The notes beneath the pieces were generated by a model. That model had not been told where the DNA came from, ran no database searches, and worked only from the letters and a program-made list of their open reading frames with translations. From Halocatena marina (GTDB lineage Archaea; Halobacteriota; Halobacteria; Halobacteriales; Haloarculaceae): DNA of 64,000 nt. Position numbers and translations under genes: made by a program. This document shows positions 1 through 10,021 of this stretch, one piece after another; the first letter of the stretch is position 1, and the number at the start of each line of letters is the position of its first letter. The stretch covers positions 3,348,001 through 3,412,000 of the forward strand of contig NZ_CP109785.1 in NCBI RefSeq assembly GCF_025913575.1, in the 5' to 3' direction.

Positions 1-1
1 C

Positions 2-70
2 CTCGTTGAATTATTAGAGCGCGACGGCTTCAACTCAATCGAGGAAGCCGTCGGAGTAGACGTAGCCTGA
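2..70 (+). CDS. pyrD: Dihydroorotate dehydrogenase, C-terminal end (partial)
   Basis: Only the last 22 codons are present, ending in TGA at 68-70. They read as a short helix with the pattern LLERDGF..IEEAVGVDVA, which matches the usual C-terminus of archaeal class 1/2 dihydroorotate dehydrogenase, the pyrimidine pathway enzyme that oxidises dihydroorotate to orotate. The identification rests on this tail alone. A pyrE gene lies about 11 kb away. The gene is convergent with the pheT gene that follows. Confidence 0.6.
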   Translation, partial: LVELLERDGFNSIEEAVGVDVA

Positions 71-124
71 GCGCGAGCAATACGGCCGGGAAAATACCAC
101 AAGACGCGACAATACGAAGCGTGT

Positions 125-1858
125 TCACTCGATCGTTTCCAGATCGAACTCGAACGCCGCGACTGGCACTTCTAAATCGTGTTCGACGAGCACACTGGGG
201 TGAATCTCACCGATGACGCCAGCCGATTGGCCGTCGAACACCACGTCCGCGGTGCGTCCATCGATGAAGCTCGGGTGGCTGGTCGGTGGCGTGCTAAGAT
301 CTGCATCAAACGCGCGTGCGATCGTTTGCAGGGTTGCCTTTGCGTCCTCGTAGCTTGCGTCTGTCCGCGCGAGAACTGCTGCGACAGTCCGGCGTTCCGC
401 AACCTTCGTCTCCTCTTGCTCGTCGATGTGGGCCGCTAAGCCGATTTCAGCGAGCGTCTGTGGATACGACCGGTGGGTGTTGTTCTCCAGCACCATCAAG
501 AGCGACGGAAGCGCCCACGTTCTGACAATGGTGTACTCCTCGCTGTATGGCTCTTCGATCGTCGCAGGGGGCGCGACTCCAACGGGATTCTCATCCGAAG
601 CCTGGGACGTGAGGTCGATATTCATCCGATCGAAGCATTCGCGTTCACTACCGAGATAAAAGTTCAGCGTGTCTTCGAAGCCCACTCCCACAAGTACGTC
701 CCGAACAGCGTCTTCGAGTAGCGTCCGGTCGTGACAGCCACCGATGGTGCTCACGTCCGGATAGCGCGGTTCGAGCTCGTTGAAACCGTAGGCCCGTCCG
801 ATATCGTCGATGAGATCGATCGAATGGAGCACATCAACCCTGTACGGAGGAACAGCGACCTCGTACCGACGCTCATCGGTCGTCGGATTGGCGTCCAACC
901 CAGCTCGTTCGAGGTAGTCGACAACGTTCTCAGTCGTGAGATCAACGCCAAGAATCGATTCGATGCGCTCGTGTTCGACGGTTTTCTCCGTAACAGAGAG
1001 ATCAGGCCGATCCAGTTCTGTGTCAGGATACTCGACCGTAACCCGTTCGACTTGGCCCCCGCGCGCATCGAGCGCGTAGCAGACAATGGTACACATCTTG
1101 TCGATAGTCCACTGATCGGTTCCAGTCATCTCGATGAACAGATCCCGAGAGTTCTCCGTGACCTCAGTCCGACGGCCGTTGATCACGGGAGGGAACGAAA
1201 ACAACCCGATGTCGTCGTAGATCGCAGGGTAGCGTTCGTACTCGGTTACGAGATCGGCGTACTGCTCACCAGTCGGATGCTCCGAGAGCACTTCTTCGGG
1301 GGTGTAATCGCTGTCGCCGTCCAGTGGAACGAATCGATCCTCGTCCGGAGCAAGACCCCGATACGTGATCGTCTTAGTCTGCTCGGATCCTGATGCGCCG
1401 CTTTCTGCCCGACTGCCTTTGAGCATCGTGAGATCGTGGACCCCGATGGCTCCCTTCGCGCGCTTTCGTCCCATCGTCGCGTGAAGTTTCTCCTGAAGTT
1501 GGATGAGCGACTGCAAGCTCTCCTCACTCATGTCGAGCCCGCGAACGACCGCACCAGTAACGTAGGGACGCTCTTCGGGAACCGATTCGTCTACTTCGAT
1601 GACCCACTGCGAGTCGTTCGTGCTCGGAACGTAGACCCCTCGGTCGTGGCCGTATTGGTATCGGAGCGAGCGCGCGACACCTTCGACGCTGAGGCGATCG
1701 AGCCGATCCGGAGCGAACTCGAACTGCAGCTCTCCGTCCTCGGTTTCGCCTTCGTACTCCAGACCGAGTGCGAATAGATCGCGCTTCAGCACGTCGTCAG
1801 AGTTCTCCGTCGAGGCAAGGTGACGAAGATCGTCCGTGTCGATGTCAACGACTGGCAT
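125..1858 (-). CDS. pheT: Phenylalanyl-tRNA synthetase beta subunit
   Basis: 577 residues, the normal archaeal length. The beta subunit pairs with PheS in the (alpha-beta)2 enzyme that charges tRNA-Phe; it contributes the B3/B4 editing region and the B5 DNA-binding-like fold. The N-terminus (MPVVDIDTDDL) and the C-terminal half with GRTADVVFDGQSAGVIGEIHP are typical of the archaeal form, which lacks the bacterial N-terminal EMAP-like and C-terminal anticodon domains. The ATG overlaps the pheS stop by one base (TGATG), so the two are translationally coupled in one operon. Long antisense frames over this gene are shadows caused by its codon bias. Confidence 0.95.
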   Translation of the reverse strand: MPVVDIDTDDLRHLASTENSDDVLKRDLFALGLEYEGETEDGELQFEFAPDRLDRLSVEGVARSLRYQYGHDRGVYVPSTNDSQWVIEVDESVPEERPYVTGAVVRGLDMSEESLQSLIQLQEKLHATMGRKRAKGAIGVHDLTMLKGSRAESGASGSEQTKTITYRGLAPDEDRFVPLDGDSDYTPEEVLSEHPTGEQYADLVTEYERYPAIYDDIGLFSFPPVINGRRTEVTENSRDLFIEMTGTDQWTIDKMCTIVCYALDARGGQVERVTVEYPDTELDRPDLSVTEKTVEHERIESILGVDLTTENVVDYLERAGLDANPTTDERRYEVAVPPYRVDVLHSIDLIDDIGRAYGFNELEPRYPDVSTIGGCHDRTLLEDAVRDVLVGVGFEDTLNFYLGSERECFDRMNIDLTSQASDENPVGVAPPATIEEPYSEEYTIVRTWALPSLLMVLENNTHRSYPQTLAEIGLAAHIDEQEETKVAERRTVAAVLARTDASYEDAKATLQTIARAFDADLSTPPTSHPSFIDGRTADVVFDGQSAGVIGEIHPSVLVEHDLEVPVAAFEFDLETIE

Positions 1859-3366
1859 CAGTGAATCACCTCCGCGTTCCGCAGGAAGTCAAGATCTGTG
1901 AGCGTCCCATGCAAGTCACGGATATCCTCTGCTCCGGTGATCAGCATTGCAAGTCGTTCGAGCGCGAGACCCCACGCCATCACGTCACAATCGACACCGA
2001 GCGGTTCGAGCACCTCAGGACGGAACAACCCACTGTTACCGATCTCAATGAGTTCATCCGTCGTTGGATGTCGACCGAACAGCTCGAAGCTTGGCTCCGT
2101 GTACGGGTTGTAGTGGGGCTTGAATCGGATGTCGGTAATCCCGAATCGTCGGTAGAACTCCGTGAACGTCCCCATTAGATCCCGTACAGAGAGATCTTCT
2201 GCCATAACCCACCCTTCGATCTGGAAGAACTCAAGGAGGTGAGTCGCATCGAGTGTGTCGTTGCGGTAGACCTTTTCGACACTGAAGTACCGTTGTGGCG
2301 GGTCGAGCGTTCCAACCGAATGTCCAGCGAGATACCGCATCGATAGTGACGTTGTATGCCCGCGCAACGCGAGCGCGCGTGCGAACTCTTCATCCCACGG
2401 CGAATGATATCCGTCACCGTCCTCGATACCTTCAAGGTGCGCCTGACGGACTCGTTCGACGAGATCCTCTGGAAGATCGTCGATCCGTTCGGGAGCAGAA
2501 AGCGCAAAACGATCCCAGTGAGTGCGCGCTGGGTGATCCTGCGGCATGAACAACGCGTCGTTGATCCAGAAGTCGGCATCAACGTGCGGGCCATCCATCT
2601 CCTCGAATCCCATCCCAACGAGAACGGTTTTGACACGATCTCCGATTCGGCGGAGGACGTGCTTTTTCCCGCCATTGATCGTTTCGGCGTCGGCTTCGAC
2701 GTTGTAATCTGCGAACTCAACATCTCGCCACTCACCGTTTGTCAGAAGATCTGGTGTGACCTGTCCGACGGTATCGGCGACCTCGATACCGTCCATGAGC
2801 GCAGTCACGCCGTCGTCGGTGAGCGCGATCGACCGGACAGACGTTTTCTCACGACTCATGAGTCCCCGGCGTTCCAATGCATCGAGTACGTCGGCGGAGT
2901 GATACCCACCCGTTCCGTCTGCGATATCGGGAAGCGCAGCGGCTTCTGGATCCGAGTCAGGATCTGCCTCAGCATCGACAGACACCGAACCGCTTTCGAT
3001 CGTCCCGTAGCCCTTGCGGGCAAAGTTCGAAAGAGCAATATCTATCTCAGATCCGTCGAGGTCGGACTGCTCGATGAGATCACCCATCGAAACAGGCGTT
3101 TCGTCTGCTCCGGATTCGATCGCGGCCCAATAGAGCCGGTTCTCAGGGAGACCATCATCGAAGTAGCGTTCGCCCTCGTCAGTGAGCGTGACAGACTCCG
3201 CAGTGTGTTCGTCCACGCGGAGCAGGCCAGCCTCTTCGAGTTCGAACGCTGCTCGGGTAACGGCCGTCGGATTCTCATCGACCGTATCAGCGATCGTATC
3301 GATCGTTCGTGTCTCGGTCGCGCTCGCTGCTTCGAGCACGATGGCTTGTGTTCGTGGAAGTTTCAT
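1858..3366 (-). CDS. pheS: Phenylalanyl-tRNA synthetase alpha subunit
   Basis: 502 residues, a class II aminoacyl-tRNA synthetase catalytic subunit. The first 200 or so residues form the winged-helix-type tRNA-binding extension of archaeal/eukaryal PheS. The catalytic half carries the motif 2 region (GFEEMDGPHVDADFWINDAL and HPARTHWD) and the motif 3 signature GLALERLAML near the C-terminus. It is the first gene of the pheST operon and overlaps pheT by one base. The ATG at 3366 is followed directly by conserved sequence (MKLPRTQAIVLEAA). Confidence 0.95.
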   Translation of the reverse strand: MKLPRTQAIVLEAASATETRTIDTIADTVDENPTAVTRAAFELEEAGLLRVDEHTAESVTLTDEGERYFDDGLPENRLYWAAIESGADETPVSMGDLIEQSDLDGSEIDIALSNFARKGYGTIESGSVSVDAEADPDSDPEAAALPDIADGTGGYHSADVLDALERRGLMSREKTSVRSIALTDDGVTALMDGIEVADTVGQVTPDLLTNGEWRDVEFADYNVEADAETINGGKKHVLRRIGDRVKTVLVGMGFEEMDGPHVDADFWINDALFMPQDHPARTHWDRFALSAPERIDDLPEDLVERVRQAHLEGIEDGDGYHSPWDEEFARALALRGHTTSLSMRYLAGHSVGTLDPPQRYFSVEKVYRNDTLDATHLLEFFQIEGWVMAEDLSVRDLMGTFTEFYRRFGITDIRFKPHYNPYTEPSFELFGRHPTTDELIEIGNSGLFRPEVLEPLGVDCDVMAWGLALERLAMLITGAEDIRDLHGTLTDLDFLRNAEVIH

Positions 3367-3623
3367 AGTTGATAGTGTAGCGATTACTGGAAATCAAACG
3401 CGGTTCACGCAGAGCAGCGGTTTCAGGGTGCATCACGTTTCCGCTCGGCACCAGTCCACCGTTGCCTACGCGGGAAAAAAGCAAAAGCCGAACCCAATGC
3501 GCGGCTGTAGCCGAAGCACGAGACTCACTGGCAGGGGTTCGGATGCCATACGATCTCTTGAATCGGGAGAGACGAAAAGCGTTCTGGGTCGGAAGCGACA
3601 ATCACCACGTGATCTGGGACGAC

Positions 3624-3914
3624 CTACTCAAGTTCCTGCACTCGTCGATACGCTGAAACGAGCGTGAGCGAGATGGTTACGAGCACAAACGCCCCGAACG
3701 CGAGAACGAACGCAAGCGCGAGAAAGAGGACAGGACCCGCCACGCCCTGTGGGGCGGGACCAAGGAGTTCGAACACGCGAACGGCATAGACCAGCGCGGC
3801 GAACGCGAAGCCAACAACGACGCCAATTTTCATATTCCGAGTTACATTAAGCGCATCAAGAAACGCCGCAGTACCGTTATTCGCGCGCGGGGTCGATGAC
3901 TCGTCGTTGCTCAC
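3624..3914 (-). CDS. Small two-TM haloarchaeal membrane protein
   Basis: About 96 residues from the GTG at 3914; the frame stays open upstream to an ATG at 3944. A short polar N-terminus ends in a LDALNVTRNMKIG motif and is followed by two hydrophobic helices (roughly residues 27-50 and 60-85) and a charged tail RRVQELE. The LNV.RN.KIG motif before the first helix is what I remember from a haloarchaeal DUF7536-type family; the function is unknown. The start is uncertain. It is not close enough to pheS to be clearly in the same operon. Confidence 0.6.
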   Translation of the reverse strand: MSNDESSTPRANNGTAAFLDALNVTRNMKIGVVVGFAFAALVYAVRVFELLGPAPQGVAGPVLFLALAFVLAFGAFVLVTISLTLVSAYRRVQELE

Positions 3915-3944
3915 CACGCAAGCAGCTACGAGACCCGATGACAA

Positions 3945-4278
3945 AGCGCCTTCGCACTCGCTTTTCGGAGCTCACGTTCACCTGTCCGGACTCACACAGC
4001 CACTCTTCTGAACGTATAACGTCGGTTCGAAAACGCAACCCAAAGATCGAATCCGCACTATGAAATTGAGAAATAACAAACACAAAGACATAAATACAGA
4101 CACTAACAATATCAATAGTACAAGTAGAAATGAAAATTGAAGTGGTGTAATGCCAGCATGATGAACTATACCACCACAAAATTGGGTCATTCGAGTGAGG
4201 AACGACTCCAGTGACTGACAGCGAAAATCGTTATGGAAATCGAACGGTCTAAGAGTGTGGATTTACCGATTATATACA
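3945..4278. other. Intergenic region, AT-rich
   Basis: About 330 bp between two divergent genes. The middle (roughly 4060-4170) is AT-rich and holds only short frames with no recognisable product. TTTA and TATATA runs at 4262-4277 sit just before the ATG at 4279 and may include its promoter. I see no RNA gene or long repeat. Confidence 0.5.
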
Positions 4279-5235
4279 ATGACGACGCTCGGCACCGCAA
4301 CCGCCTGTCCCGGAGAAATTGCTACGGGACGGCTGTCTGTCGGGGAGGCTCGAGACGGCAGTGAGATCAGTCTCCCGGTCGCGGTGATCAACGGTCAAGA
4401 CGAAGGCAAGACACTCTACATTCAGGCAGTGAGCGATGGTGACGAACTCAACGGTGTTGGGGTTATCCAACAATTTGTTCCACGGATTGATCCGAGCGAA
4501 CTTTCCGGACAGATCCTCATCGTCGGTATTGTCAATTATTACGGCTTTCAAGTCGGAGAACACCGTAATCCTATCGACGATACGAAGATGAACCGGGCGT
4601 ATCCGGGCGATCCAAACGGAATGTCCTCAGAGCGCATCGCTCACGCCACCTTCGAAGCCGCGATGCGGGCTGATCTCATTCTCGATCTGCATCAAGGTTC
4701 GACGAGTCGGATGATCGATGAGACGCGCGTCCGGTGTGGATCCCGGCACCGTCTTCACTCGGACTGTCTCGAACTCGCCAAGGTGTTTGACTGTGGATTC
4801 ATTCTCGATCAGAAAGGCCCTGACGGGCAACTCGCGCGGACAGCACCCGATGAGGGCGTTCCGACGATTGATCCCGAACTCGGCGGCTCCGTTGGATGGG
4901 ATCAAGAGAGCATCGAAATCGGCCTTCGCGGAGTGAACAGGGTGCTGAAATACTACGGCTTCATCGATGGGAGTATCGACATCCATCCTCAGACGCGGGC
5001 AAACAGCTTCGAACAGTACGGAGCCCCCGCAGGAGGATTAACGTCGTTTCATCCTGATCTCGGCGATTACGTCTCCAGCGGCGACCCACTGTTCGACGTC
5101 ACAGACACGTTCGGTCGGGTGAAATCCACGGTGACCGCCGATTCGACCGGCGTTTTCTGGCGCACACGCCGCCTCCCGCAGGTTGCAACTGGTGAATACG
5201 TCTGCTCGGTCGGAACGGATCTCGATGAGTACTGA
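4279..5235 (+). CDS. Succinylglutamate desuccinylase/aspartoacylase family protein
   Basis: 318 residues from the ATG at 4279; an in-frame extension to 4255 looks untranslated. The fold is the M14-type zinc deacylase of the AstE/AspA family. The second zinc-site motif LDLHQGS is present at about residue 138. The first motif, usually HGxE, reads SDGDELNG, so Asp stands where the first zinc-binding His is expected. The substrate is therefore open, and the real haloarchaeal subfamily may use a different ligand set. It overlaps the next gene by 11 bases, so the two are probably co-translated. Confidence 0.8.
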   Translation: MTTLGTATACPGEIATGRLSVGEARDGSEISLPVAVINGQDEGKTLYIQAVSDGDELNGVGVIQQFVPRIDPSELSGQILIVGIVNYYGFQVGEHRNPIDDTKMNRAYPGDPNGMSSERIAHATFEAAMRADLILDLHQGSTSRMIDETRVRCGSRHRLHSDCLELAKVFDCGFILDQKGPDGQLARTAPDEGVPTIDPELGGSVGWDQESIEIGLRGVNRVLKYYGFIDGSIDIHPQTRANSFEQYGAPAGGLTSFHPDLGDYVSSGDPLFDVTDTFGRVKSTVTADSTGVFWRTRRLPQVATGEYVCSVGTDLDEY

Positions 5236-6316
5236 AACGAAGCTTCGTTGTTCGTCCTGTGATCGAACCTACCGGGACCGCTGGCGATGTGAATGTGGCG
5301 CTCCACTGGACATAGCAGGGCAGCCTGACCCAGAGAAAACGGATCGGTTCAAAACCGATATCGATCCCCATGAGGGGCTGTGGACATTCGATGCGTTCCT
5401 CTCTGAGAACAGAGACAGTCGGATCAGTCTCGGCGAAGGATTTACGCCTTCACTCACGGCTCCACCTCCGTGGAACTGCCAGTTCAAACTGGAGTACGTC
5501 TCACCAACAGGGAGTTTCAAGGATCGGGGTGCTACAACGGTCCTCTCGCGTGCAGTGGGTCTCGGTGTCGAGCATATCGTCGAGGATTCGTCCGGCAACG
5601 CAGGAGCAGCGATCGCCACCTACGCTGCTCGCGCAGGGTTAGACTGCACTATCTACGTTCCCGCAGGCGTCAAGCCTGGCAAAGTACAAACCATAGAGCG
5701 AGCTGGCGCAACGGTCATCCGCGTCGAAGGCTCGCGTGAAGCCGTTACCGAAGAATGCATCGAGGCAGTAGAGGCAGATACGGGCTGGTACGCGAGCCAC
5801 GCGTGGAACCCGTCCTTTTTCGAAGGCACAGCGACACTGGCGTACGAACTCGCCTACCAGCGCGACTGGGACGTTCCCGACGCACTCGTCATGCCAGTGG
5901 GACACGGCACGCTGTTTCTCGGTGCGTATCGGGGATTTCGTGCGCTTTACGATGCCGGAGTGACAGAGAAGCTGCCACGGCTCCTCGGTGTTCAGTCCGC
6001 CGGCTACGCACCCATTGCGAGCGAGTTGCACGCCGATGTATCGGGGGAAAATGACGTCGCCGATGGGATCCAGATACGAGAACCAGTGCGAAAGGATCAG
6101 ATTCTGTCAGCCATCGAAGCGACAAACGGAGACTGCATCGCACTCGGCGCTGACGCAGTCGAAACCGAGCTCGAATCGCTGCACAGACATGGCTTCTACG
6201 TCGAACCAACGAGCGCTATCGCACCCGCTGCGCTCGAACCGTACCGCGAGCAGGGAACCATCACCGGCGACGATGAGGTCGTTGTCCCGCTGACCGGGAG
6301 CGGGCTAAAAACGTGA
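5225..6316 (+). CDS. thrC: Threonine synthase-like PLP enzyme
   Basis: 363 residues from the ATG at 5225, which overlaps the end of the preceding gene. The N-terminus has a zinc-ribbon of the threonine synthase type (CSSC near residue 9-12, CEC near 22-24). The PLP lysine lies in SPTGSFKDRGA (Lys99), followed by the SSGNAGAA phosphate-binding loop. Threonine synthase converts O-phosphohomoserine to threonine. Haloarchaea carry several paralogues, so this could be another PLP-dependent lyase. Co-translation with a deacylase-family gene is unusual for a pure threonine pathway gene. Confidence 0.8.
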   Translation: MSTETKLRCSSCDRTYRDRWRCECGAPLDIAGQPDPEKTDRFKTDIDPHEGLWTFDAFLSENRDSRISLGEGFTPSLTAPPPWNCQFKLEYVSPTGSFKDRGATTVLSRAVGLGVEHIVEDSSGNAGAAIATYAARAGLDCTIYVPAGVKPGKVQTIERAGATVIRVEGSREAVTEECIEAVEADTGWYASHAWNPSFFEGTATLAYELAYQRDWDVPDALVMPVGHGTLFLGAYRGFRALYDAGVTEKLPRLLGVQSAGYAPIASELHADVSGENDVADGIQIREPVRKDQILSAIEATNGDCIALGADAVETELESLHRHGFYVEPTSAIAPAALEPYREQGTITGDDEVVVPLTGSGLKT

Positions 6317-6387
6317 AAAGACGCCAGCGCATAGCGATTCATCAACAGTAACAATTCACCTGACCACCACATATCAGGCCCAACTCC

Positions 6388-7725
6388 CTATCGCTCGGGA
6401 TGGGTCTGTGCATCGAACCCGCCACGGATCAACGGTTTTGCGATGTGGCGACGGGCACAGGGCGGCACTTCGTACCACCCTAACTCAAGCGTGCGTTCGA
6501 TCGGTCGATCGACCTTGTCCTCTGCACTCGTTCCACAGTCGCGACAGCGATAGCCCTGATTCCGACCGGCACTCTTCATCCGTCGTTCACAGTCCGGACA
6601 GGTTGGCGTAACGCGTCTTGTCGTCGTCAACGCTCGAACAGCGAACTTCTCAAGCTTGAGTGTTCCACTTGAAACTTCCCCGCAAGCAGTGATTCGGTCG
6701 CCCGATCGGAGCGCGCGGACATGCTCTCGAAAGCGTTTTGTTGGCTCGAACGCGGCGCATTGGAGGGTTGTATCGCCACCCTGATTCTCGCTTTCGATGG
6801 TCAGAAAAACGTGTCCACCCCGCTTCGTTTCGGGTGGAGCTGTGATCGTTCCCGTCACCTGATACGCGCGGCCGTCCGCGACCGAACCAATCGTACCATC
6901 GCGTAGATGGACATCGGTCCCCTGATTCGTCACGAAGATTTCGCGCGCAGCAACCGGTTCGCTCTCAATCAGCTTGGCGATGCGTTCGCACTCACTGGGG
7001 TCGTCTCCACGGATACCGTGAAGAATGGGACAGGGGGTATGGGGAACACAGACCGCCTCGCGTTCACCGCGATCAACTGTATCCCAGACCGCAGGATAGC
7101 CATCAGTAGCAGCTCGAAAGATCGAATCAGAATCGACCGTCCGTCGGGAGCCCCACTGCTCAGGCTCCCGATAGGAGATACATTCGTACGTCCAATCACC
7201 GAAAATCTCATCCACAGAGTCCACCTTCGAGTTCCATCCGATCCATGCACCAATGGCAGCAAGCGCACCGATTCGTCCGCGTCCGTTACCCCAGCTTTCG
7301 GAGCGATAGCCAGTAACATCGAGGACGCGTTCGACATCAGCGATTGTGAGGCGATCGCGGAGTGCAGCCCGTGAGAACGCGAGAACAGCGTCGTACGCAC
7401 CGAGCTGATTCCACTCTGCTGGATCAGGGGCAGCGACGACGCCCGGATTCGTATTCGGATCCTCGGTCTCGGCAAGTCGGTCGACAACGTCACGAGCAAT
7501 CGGAAGCGCCACATCAAGATCGAGCGTCGTGTGCAATGCAAGCGCAGCGTTTCCCCTCGTCTTGTGTTTGATAGCAGGGTTTAGACGAACGAGCAGCGGG
7601 CGTCCGACACTCGATTCCGCATCAGCGTCGTGCTCGCGCAGTCGCTCGACGATCAGATGGGCAACGTAGGTAGTACACATCCCGCGATCGCGGGAATCGG
7701 TGTCATCGAGACCGATAACCGTCAC
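6388..7725 (-). CDS. tiaS: tRNA(Ile2) 2-agmatinylcytidine synthetase
   Basis: 445 residues. TiaS attaches agmatine to C34 of tRNA-Ile(CAU) so that it reads AUA, an archaea-specific step. The N-terminus has the conserved [17 protein letters not shown] segment. The middle holds the DUF1743 and OB-fold regions. The C-terminus has a zinc ribbon (CPDC at about residue 375, CRDC about 20 residues later). An AT-rich TATA-like element lies at about 7774-7784 on this strand, upstream of the start. It is divergent from the regulator gene at 7858. Confidence 0.93.
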   Translation of the reverse strand: MTVIGLDDTDSRDRGMCTTYVAHLIVERLREHDADAESSVGRPLLVRLNPAIKHKTRGNAALALHTTLDLDVALPIARDVVDRLAETEDPNTNPGVVAAPDPAEWNQLGAYDAVLAFSRAALRDRLTIADVERVLDVTGYRSESWGNGRGRIGALAAIGAWIGWNSKVDSVDEIFGDWTYECISYREPEQWGSRRTVDSDSIFRAATDGYPAVWDTVDRGEREAVCVPHTPCPILHGIRGDDPSECERIAKLIESEPVAAREIFVTNQGTDVHLRDGTIGSVADGRAYQVTGTITAPPETKRGGHVFLTIESENQGGDTTLQCAAFEPTKRFREHVRALRSGDRITACGEVSSGTLKLEKFAVRALTTTRRVTPTCPDCERRMKSAGRNQGYRCRDCGTSAEDKVDRPIERTLELGWYEVPPCARRHIAKPLIRGGFDAQTHPER

Positions 7726-7825
7726 AATGGGTCATCCTCGGTCAGGAGACAAACGGCTTTCGCTGAGCTCCTATGTATATATACTTTTCGCAAACTATTG
7801 GGACAGATTTGCCCGTCGACACAAC

Positions 7826-7835
7826 GCATATATGG
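7826..7835 (+). promoter_or_regulatory. TATA-like promoter element
   Basis: The run GCATATATGG lies 22-32 bases upstream of the ATG at 7858. That is the spacing expected for a leaderless haloarchaeal transcript of the regulator gene. Read by eye only. Confidence 0.5.
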
Positions 7836-7857
7836 TCGGAATCGCCTATGGTCATGT

Positions 7858-8814
7858 ATGTCACGGTCTGCACTGGTCGGAAACGTGATAGCCATGCTCG
7901 AAGATGCGGGCTTTCTCGTGAGCGACCGGTGTGCTGTTCGTCCGAAGAGTTTCGATATTGCCGCCCGTCGTAGCAAGGATGTCATCCTTGTCAAGATTCT
8001 CGGTAATATCGACTCATTCGACACAGCCACAGGGACAGAGATGCGTCGGCTCGGGTTCTATCTCGATGCGACACCGATCGTCATTGGCCTTCGCACTCGC
8101 GATGAACAACTCGAACCGGGGGTCGTGTACTTCCGCCACGGCGTACCAGTTCTCAGCCCAGACACCGCAATGGATCTCTTCGTCGAAGAGGTCCCGCCGC
8201 TCATCTACGCTGCCCCCGGTGGGCTGTACGTAAGCATCGATGGGGATGTGCTCGCCGATGAACGCGAAGAGCGCGAGTGGAGCCTTGGCCAACTGGCGAA
8301 CGAACTCGGCGTCTCGAGACGCACCGTTTCGAAGTACGAGAGCGGAATGAACGCAAGCGTCGAAGTAGCCGTACAGTTAGAAGAGCTGTTCAACGCTCCT
8401 CTCACGGATCCAGTCGATGTCTTCGATCCAGGGGACGTTCACGAGGACGAGTCGACACCCGACGATCCAGAAGTCGATCCAGACGACGAACAGCTCGTTA
8501 CCGTCCTCACGCGCGTTGGGTTCGACGTACACCCAACGCTGCGCTCGCCGTTCAAAGCCGTCAGCGAGGACGAACGTGAGAAGGTGCTCACTGGTCACTC
8601 GGCGTTCAACCGGACTGCCGAAAAGCGCGCGAAGATCATGAGCTCAGTCGGCCACGTCACGCGAACAACATCCGTCTACGTCGTCGATAAAACGGACCGC
8701 GAATCGGTCGATGCCACAGCGCTCATCCAGCGCGACGAAATCGAAGAGATCGACGACAGCGACTCACTCAGAGAACTCATCCGCGAACGAGCAGAGGAAA
8801 AGGAAACAGCATAG
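7858..8814 (+). CDS. HTH-type transcriptional regulator (COG1395-type)
   Basis: 318 residues from the ATG at 7858; the open frame continues upstream to 7630 but lies over the divergent tiaS gene, so the short start is preferred. Residues 1-120 resemble a nuclease-like sensor domain (MLEDAGF, FDIAAR, ILVKIL). An XRE-family helix-turn-helix follows ([22 protein letters not shown], about residues 143-163). The C-terminal half is acidic. The architecture matches the archaeal putative HTH regulators of COG1395. The target is unknown. Confidence 0.85.
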   Translation: MSRSALVGNVIAMLEDAGFLVSDRCAVRPKSFDIAARRSKDVILVKILGNIDSFDTATGTEMRRLGFYLDATPIVIGLRTRDEQLEPGVVYFRHGVPVLSPDTAMDLFVEEVPPLIYAAPGGLYVSIDGDVLADEREEREWSLGQLANELGVSRRTVSKYESGMNASVEVAVQLEELFNAPLTDPVDVFDPGDVHEDESTPDDPEVDPDDEQLVTVLTRVGFDVHPTLRSPFKAVSEDEREKVLTGHSAFNRTAEKRAKIMSSVGHVTRTTSVYVVDKTDRESVDATALIQRDEIEEIDDSDSLRELIRERAEEKETA

Positions 8815-9104
8815 AGTAGCGAACTAGATTGCTATTATCTCTCGACCGCTGTGCTGAGCGACAGCAACGGACGGCGGGTACCAATTTCGTTGGTTGATTA
8901 CTCGGAGGGTGAGCCACATACACCGTCGCAGAGTTACTTCACGGCTCACGTTCATTCATACATCAGGAATCGAGGCTTCGGAGCCGATCAGTATCCCTAC
9001 AAGGAGACGTATCTCACTGGACGATCAATCAAAGAAGCCGCAGTCGTTCTGGTGTTCCCTCCCCAACGCAATCGCTACTTTCCGTTCGAGCGGGACCACA
9101 CGGC

Positions 9105-9842
9105 TCAGGAGAAGCGTTCGAGTATCTCGCTGAGCTGATTTGCGATCTGGTTGCGGTCCGTGCTCCGAATGGTGATCTGTGTTTTCCGTTCGTCCATGTC
9201 AGTCATCTCGCTGAGCAGACCACCGCGACGGTCCACTTCGACAGTGACCGCAAGCGCATCAGAGCCCGCATCACAGACCAGTTCGATTTCGTCGACACGG
9301 CCAGCGAATGGGCCACTCTGGGGCCGGAATTCGAACTCCTGAACGAACGGTCTCCCCGTTGTGTATCGTCCATACGGGTCGGCTTGACACGCGGACTTTC
9401 GCAGGGAAAATCCGAGGTCCTCGGCCGCATCGAACAACGCCTGCATCCGGGGGGTCGGTCGGACGTCGAGATAATCCTTATCCTCAGGGTCAAGTGCGAG
9501 ATCAATCTCCAGTTCCGTCTCGATCCAAACGTCGACTCGATCGATCGTTACCGGCGTGTTGTACGGAATCTCGATCGATGTCGTGCGGATCTCGTCTTGT
9601 CCTGGTCTGATCGTGAATCCATCAGAGAGACGCAGCCGGTCAATCGTTCCTTCTGCATACCCCTCTTCGGTCTCGTATCGAGTCTCAATTTCAAGATCGA
9701 TAGCACTGATATCCTGTTCCGCGTTGCCGCCACTGATGTTGATTTCGGCGTCGATAGTCTCGCCGGGTGTAACTGTCGTAGAGGGCAACACAGTATCGAC
9801 TGTCGCTGAGCCGATACCGATACTTGCGAGGATCTTCTTCAT
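9105..9842 (-). CDS. SpoOM family protein
   Basis: 245 residues. The N-terminus MKKILASIGIGSATVDTVL and the following arrestin-like beta domain (TVTPGETIDAEINISGG, then YNTPVTIDRVDVWIETELEIDLALDPEDKDYL) are characteristic of the Spo0M/SpoOM family. Bacillus Spo0M influences sporulation; archaeal members are cytoplasmic arrestin-like proteins of unknown role. The C-terminal half carries FEFRP and a DRRGG segment seen in the long members of the family. Confidence 0.88.
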   Translation of the reverse strand: MKKILASIGIGSATVDTVLPSTTVTPGETIDAEINISGGNAEQDISAIDLEIETRYETEEGYAEGTIDRLRLSDGFTIRPGQDEIRTTSIEIPYNTPVTIDRVDVWIETELEIDLALDPEDKDYLDVRPTPRMQALFDAAEDLGFSLRKSACQADPYGRYTTGRPFVQEFEFRPQSGPFAGRVDEIELVCDAGSDALAVTVEVDRRGGLLSEMTDMDERKTQITIRSTDRNQIANQLSEILERFS

Positions 9843-10021
9843 GGCTCAGATCGGTAGACGTAGACAGCCTATATGGAAGTTGCGCTGGTTCCCCTACCGA
9901 GGGTGAGAGACACCGACTGCGTGTATCGCACGAGAGAATACGTCTAGCAAATCATTAAGTTCGTTCTATAATATTCTACAATGAAATTCAGCTCCGTTTT
10001 GTCGCACAACACGCTTTGGTC

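Noticed and set aside
731..1393. 220-codon plus-strand frame inside pheT
   Set aside because: Antisense shadow of the well-supported pheT.
2356..3372. 338-codon plus-strand frame inside pheS
   Set aside because: Antisense shadow; no family features and no promoter of its own.
3978..4190. 70-codon hydrophobic minus-strand frame
   Set aside because: Low-complexity AT-rich DNA with no features beyond hydrophobicity.
7630..7857. N-terminal extension of the HTH regulator
   Set aside because: It would overlap the divergent tiaS gene and includes the likely TATA element.
8851..9138. 95-codon plus-strand frame between the HTH regulator and SpoOM
   Set aside because: The product has no recognised motif and its end overlaps the convergent SpoOM gene. 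The 290-bp gap otherwise shows nothing.
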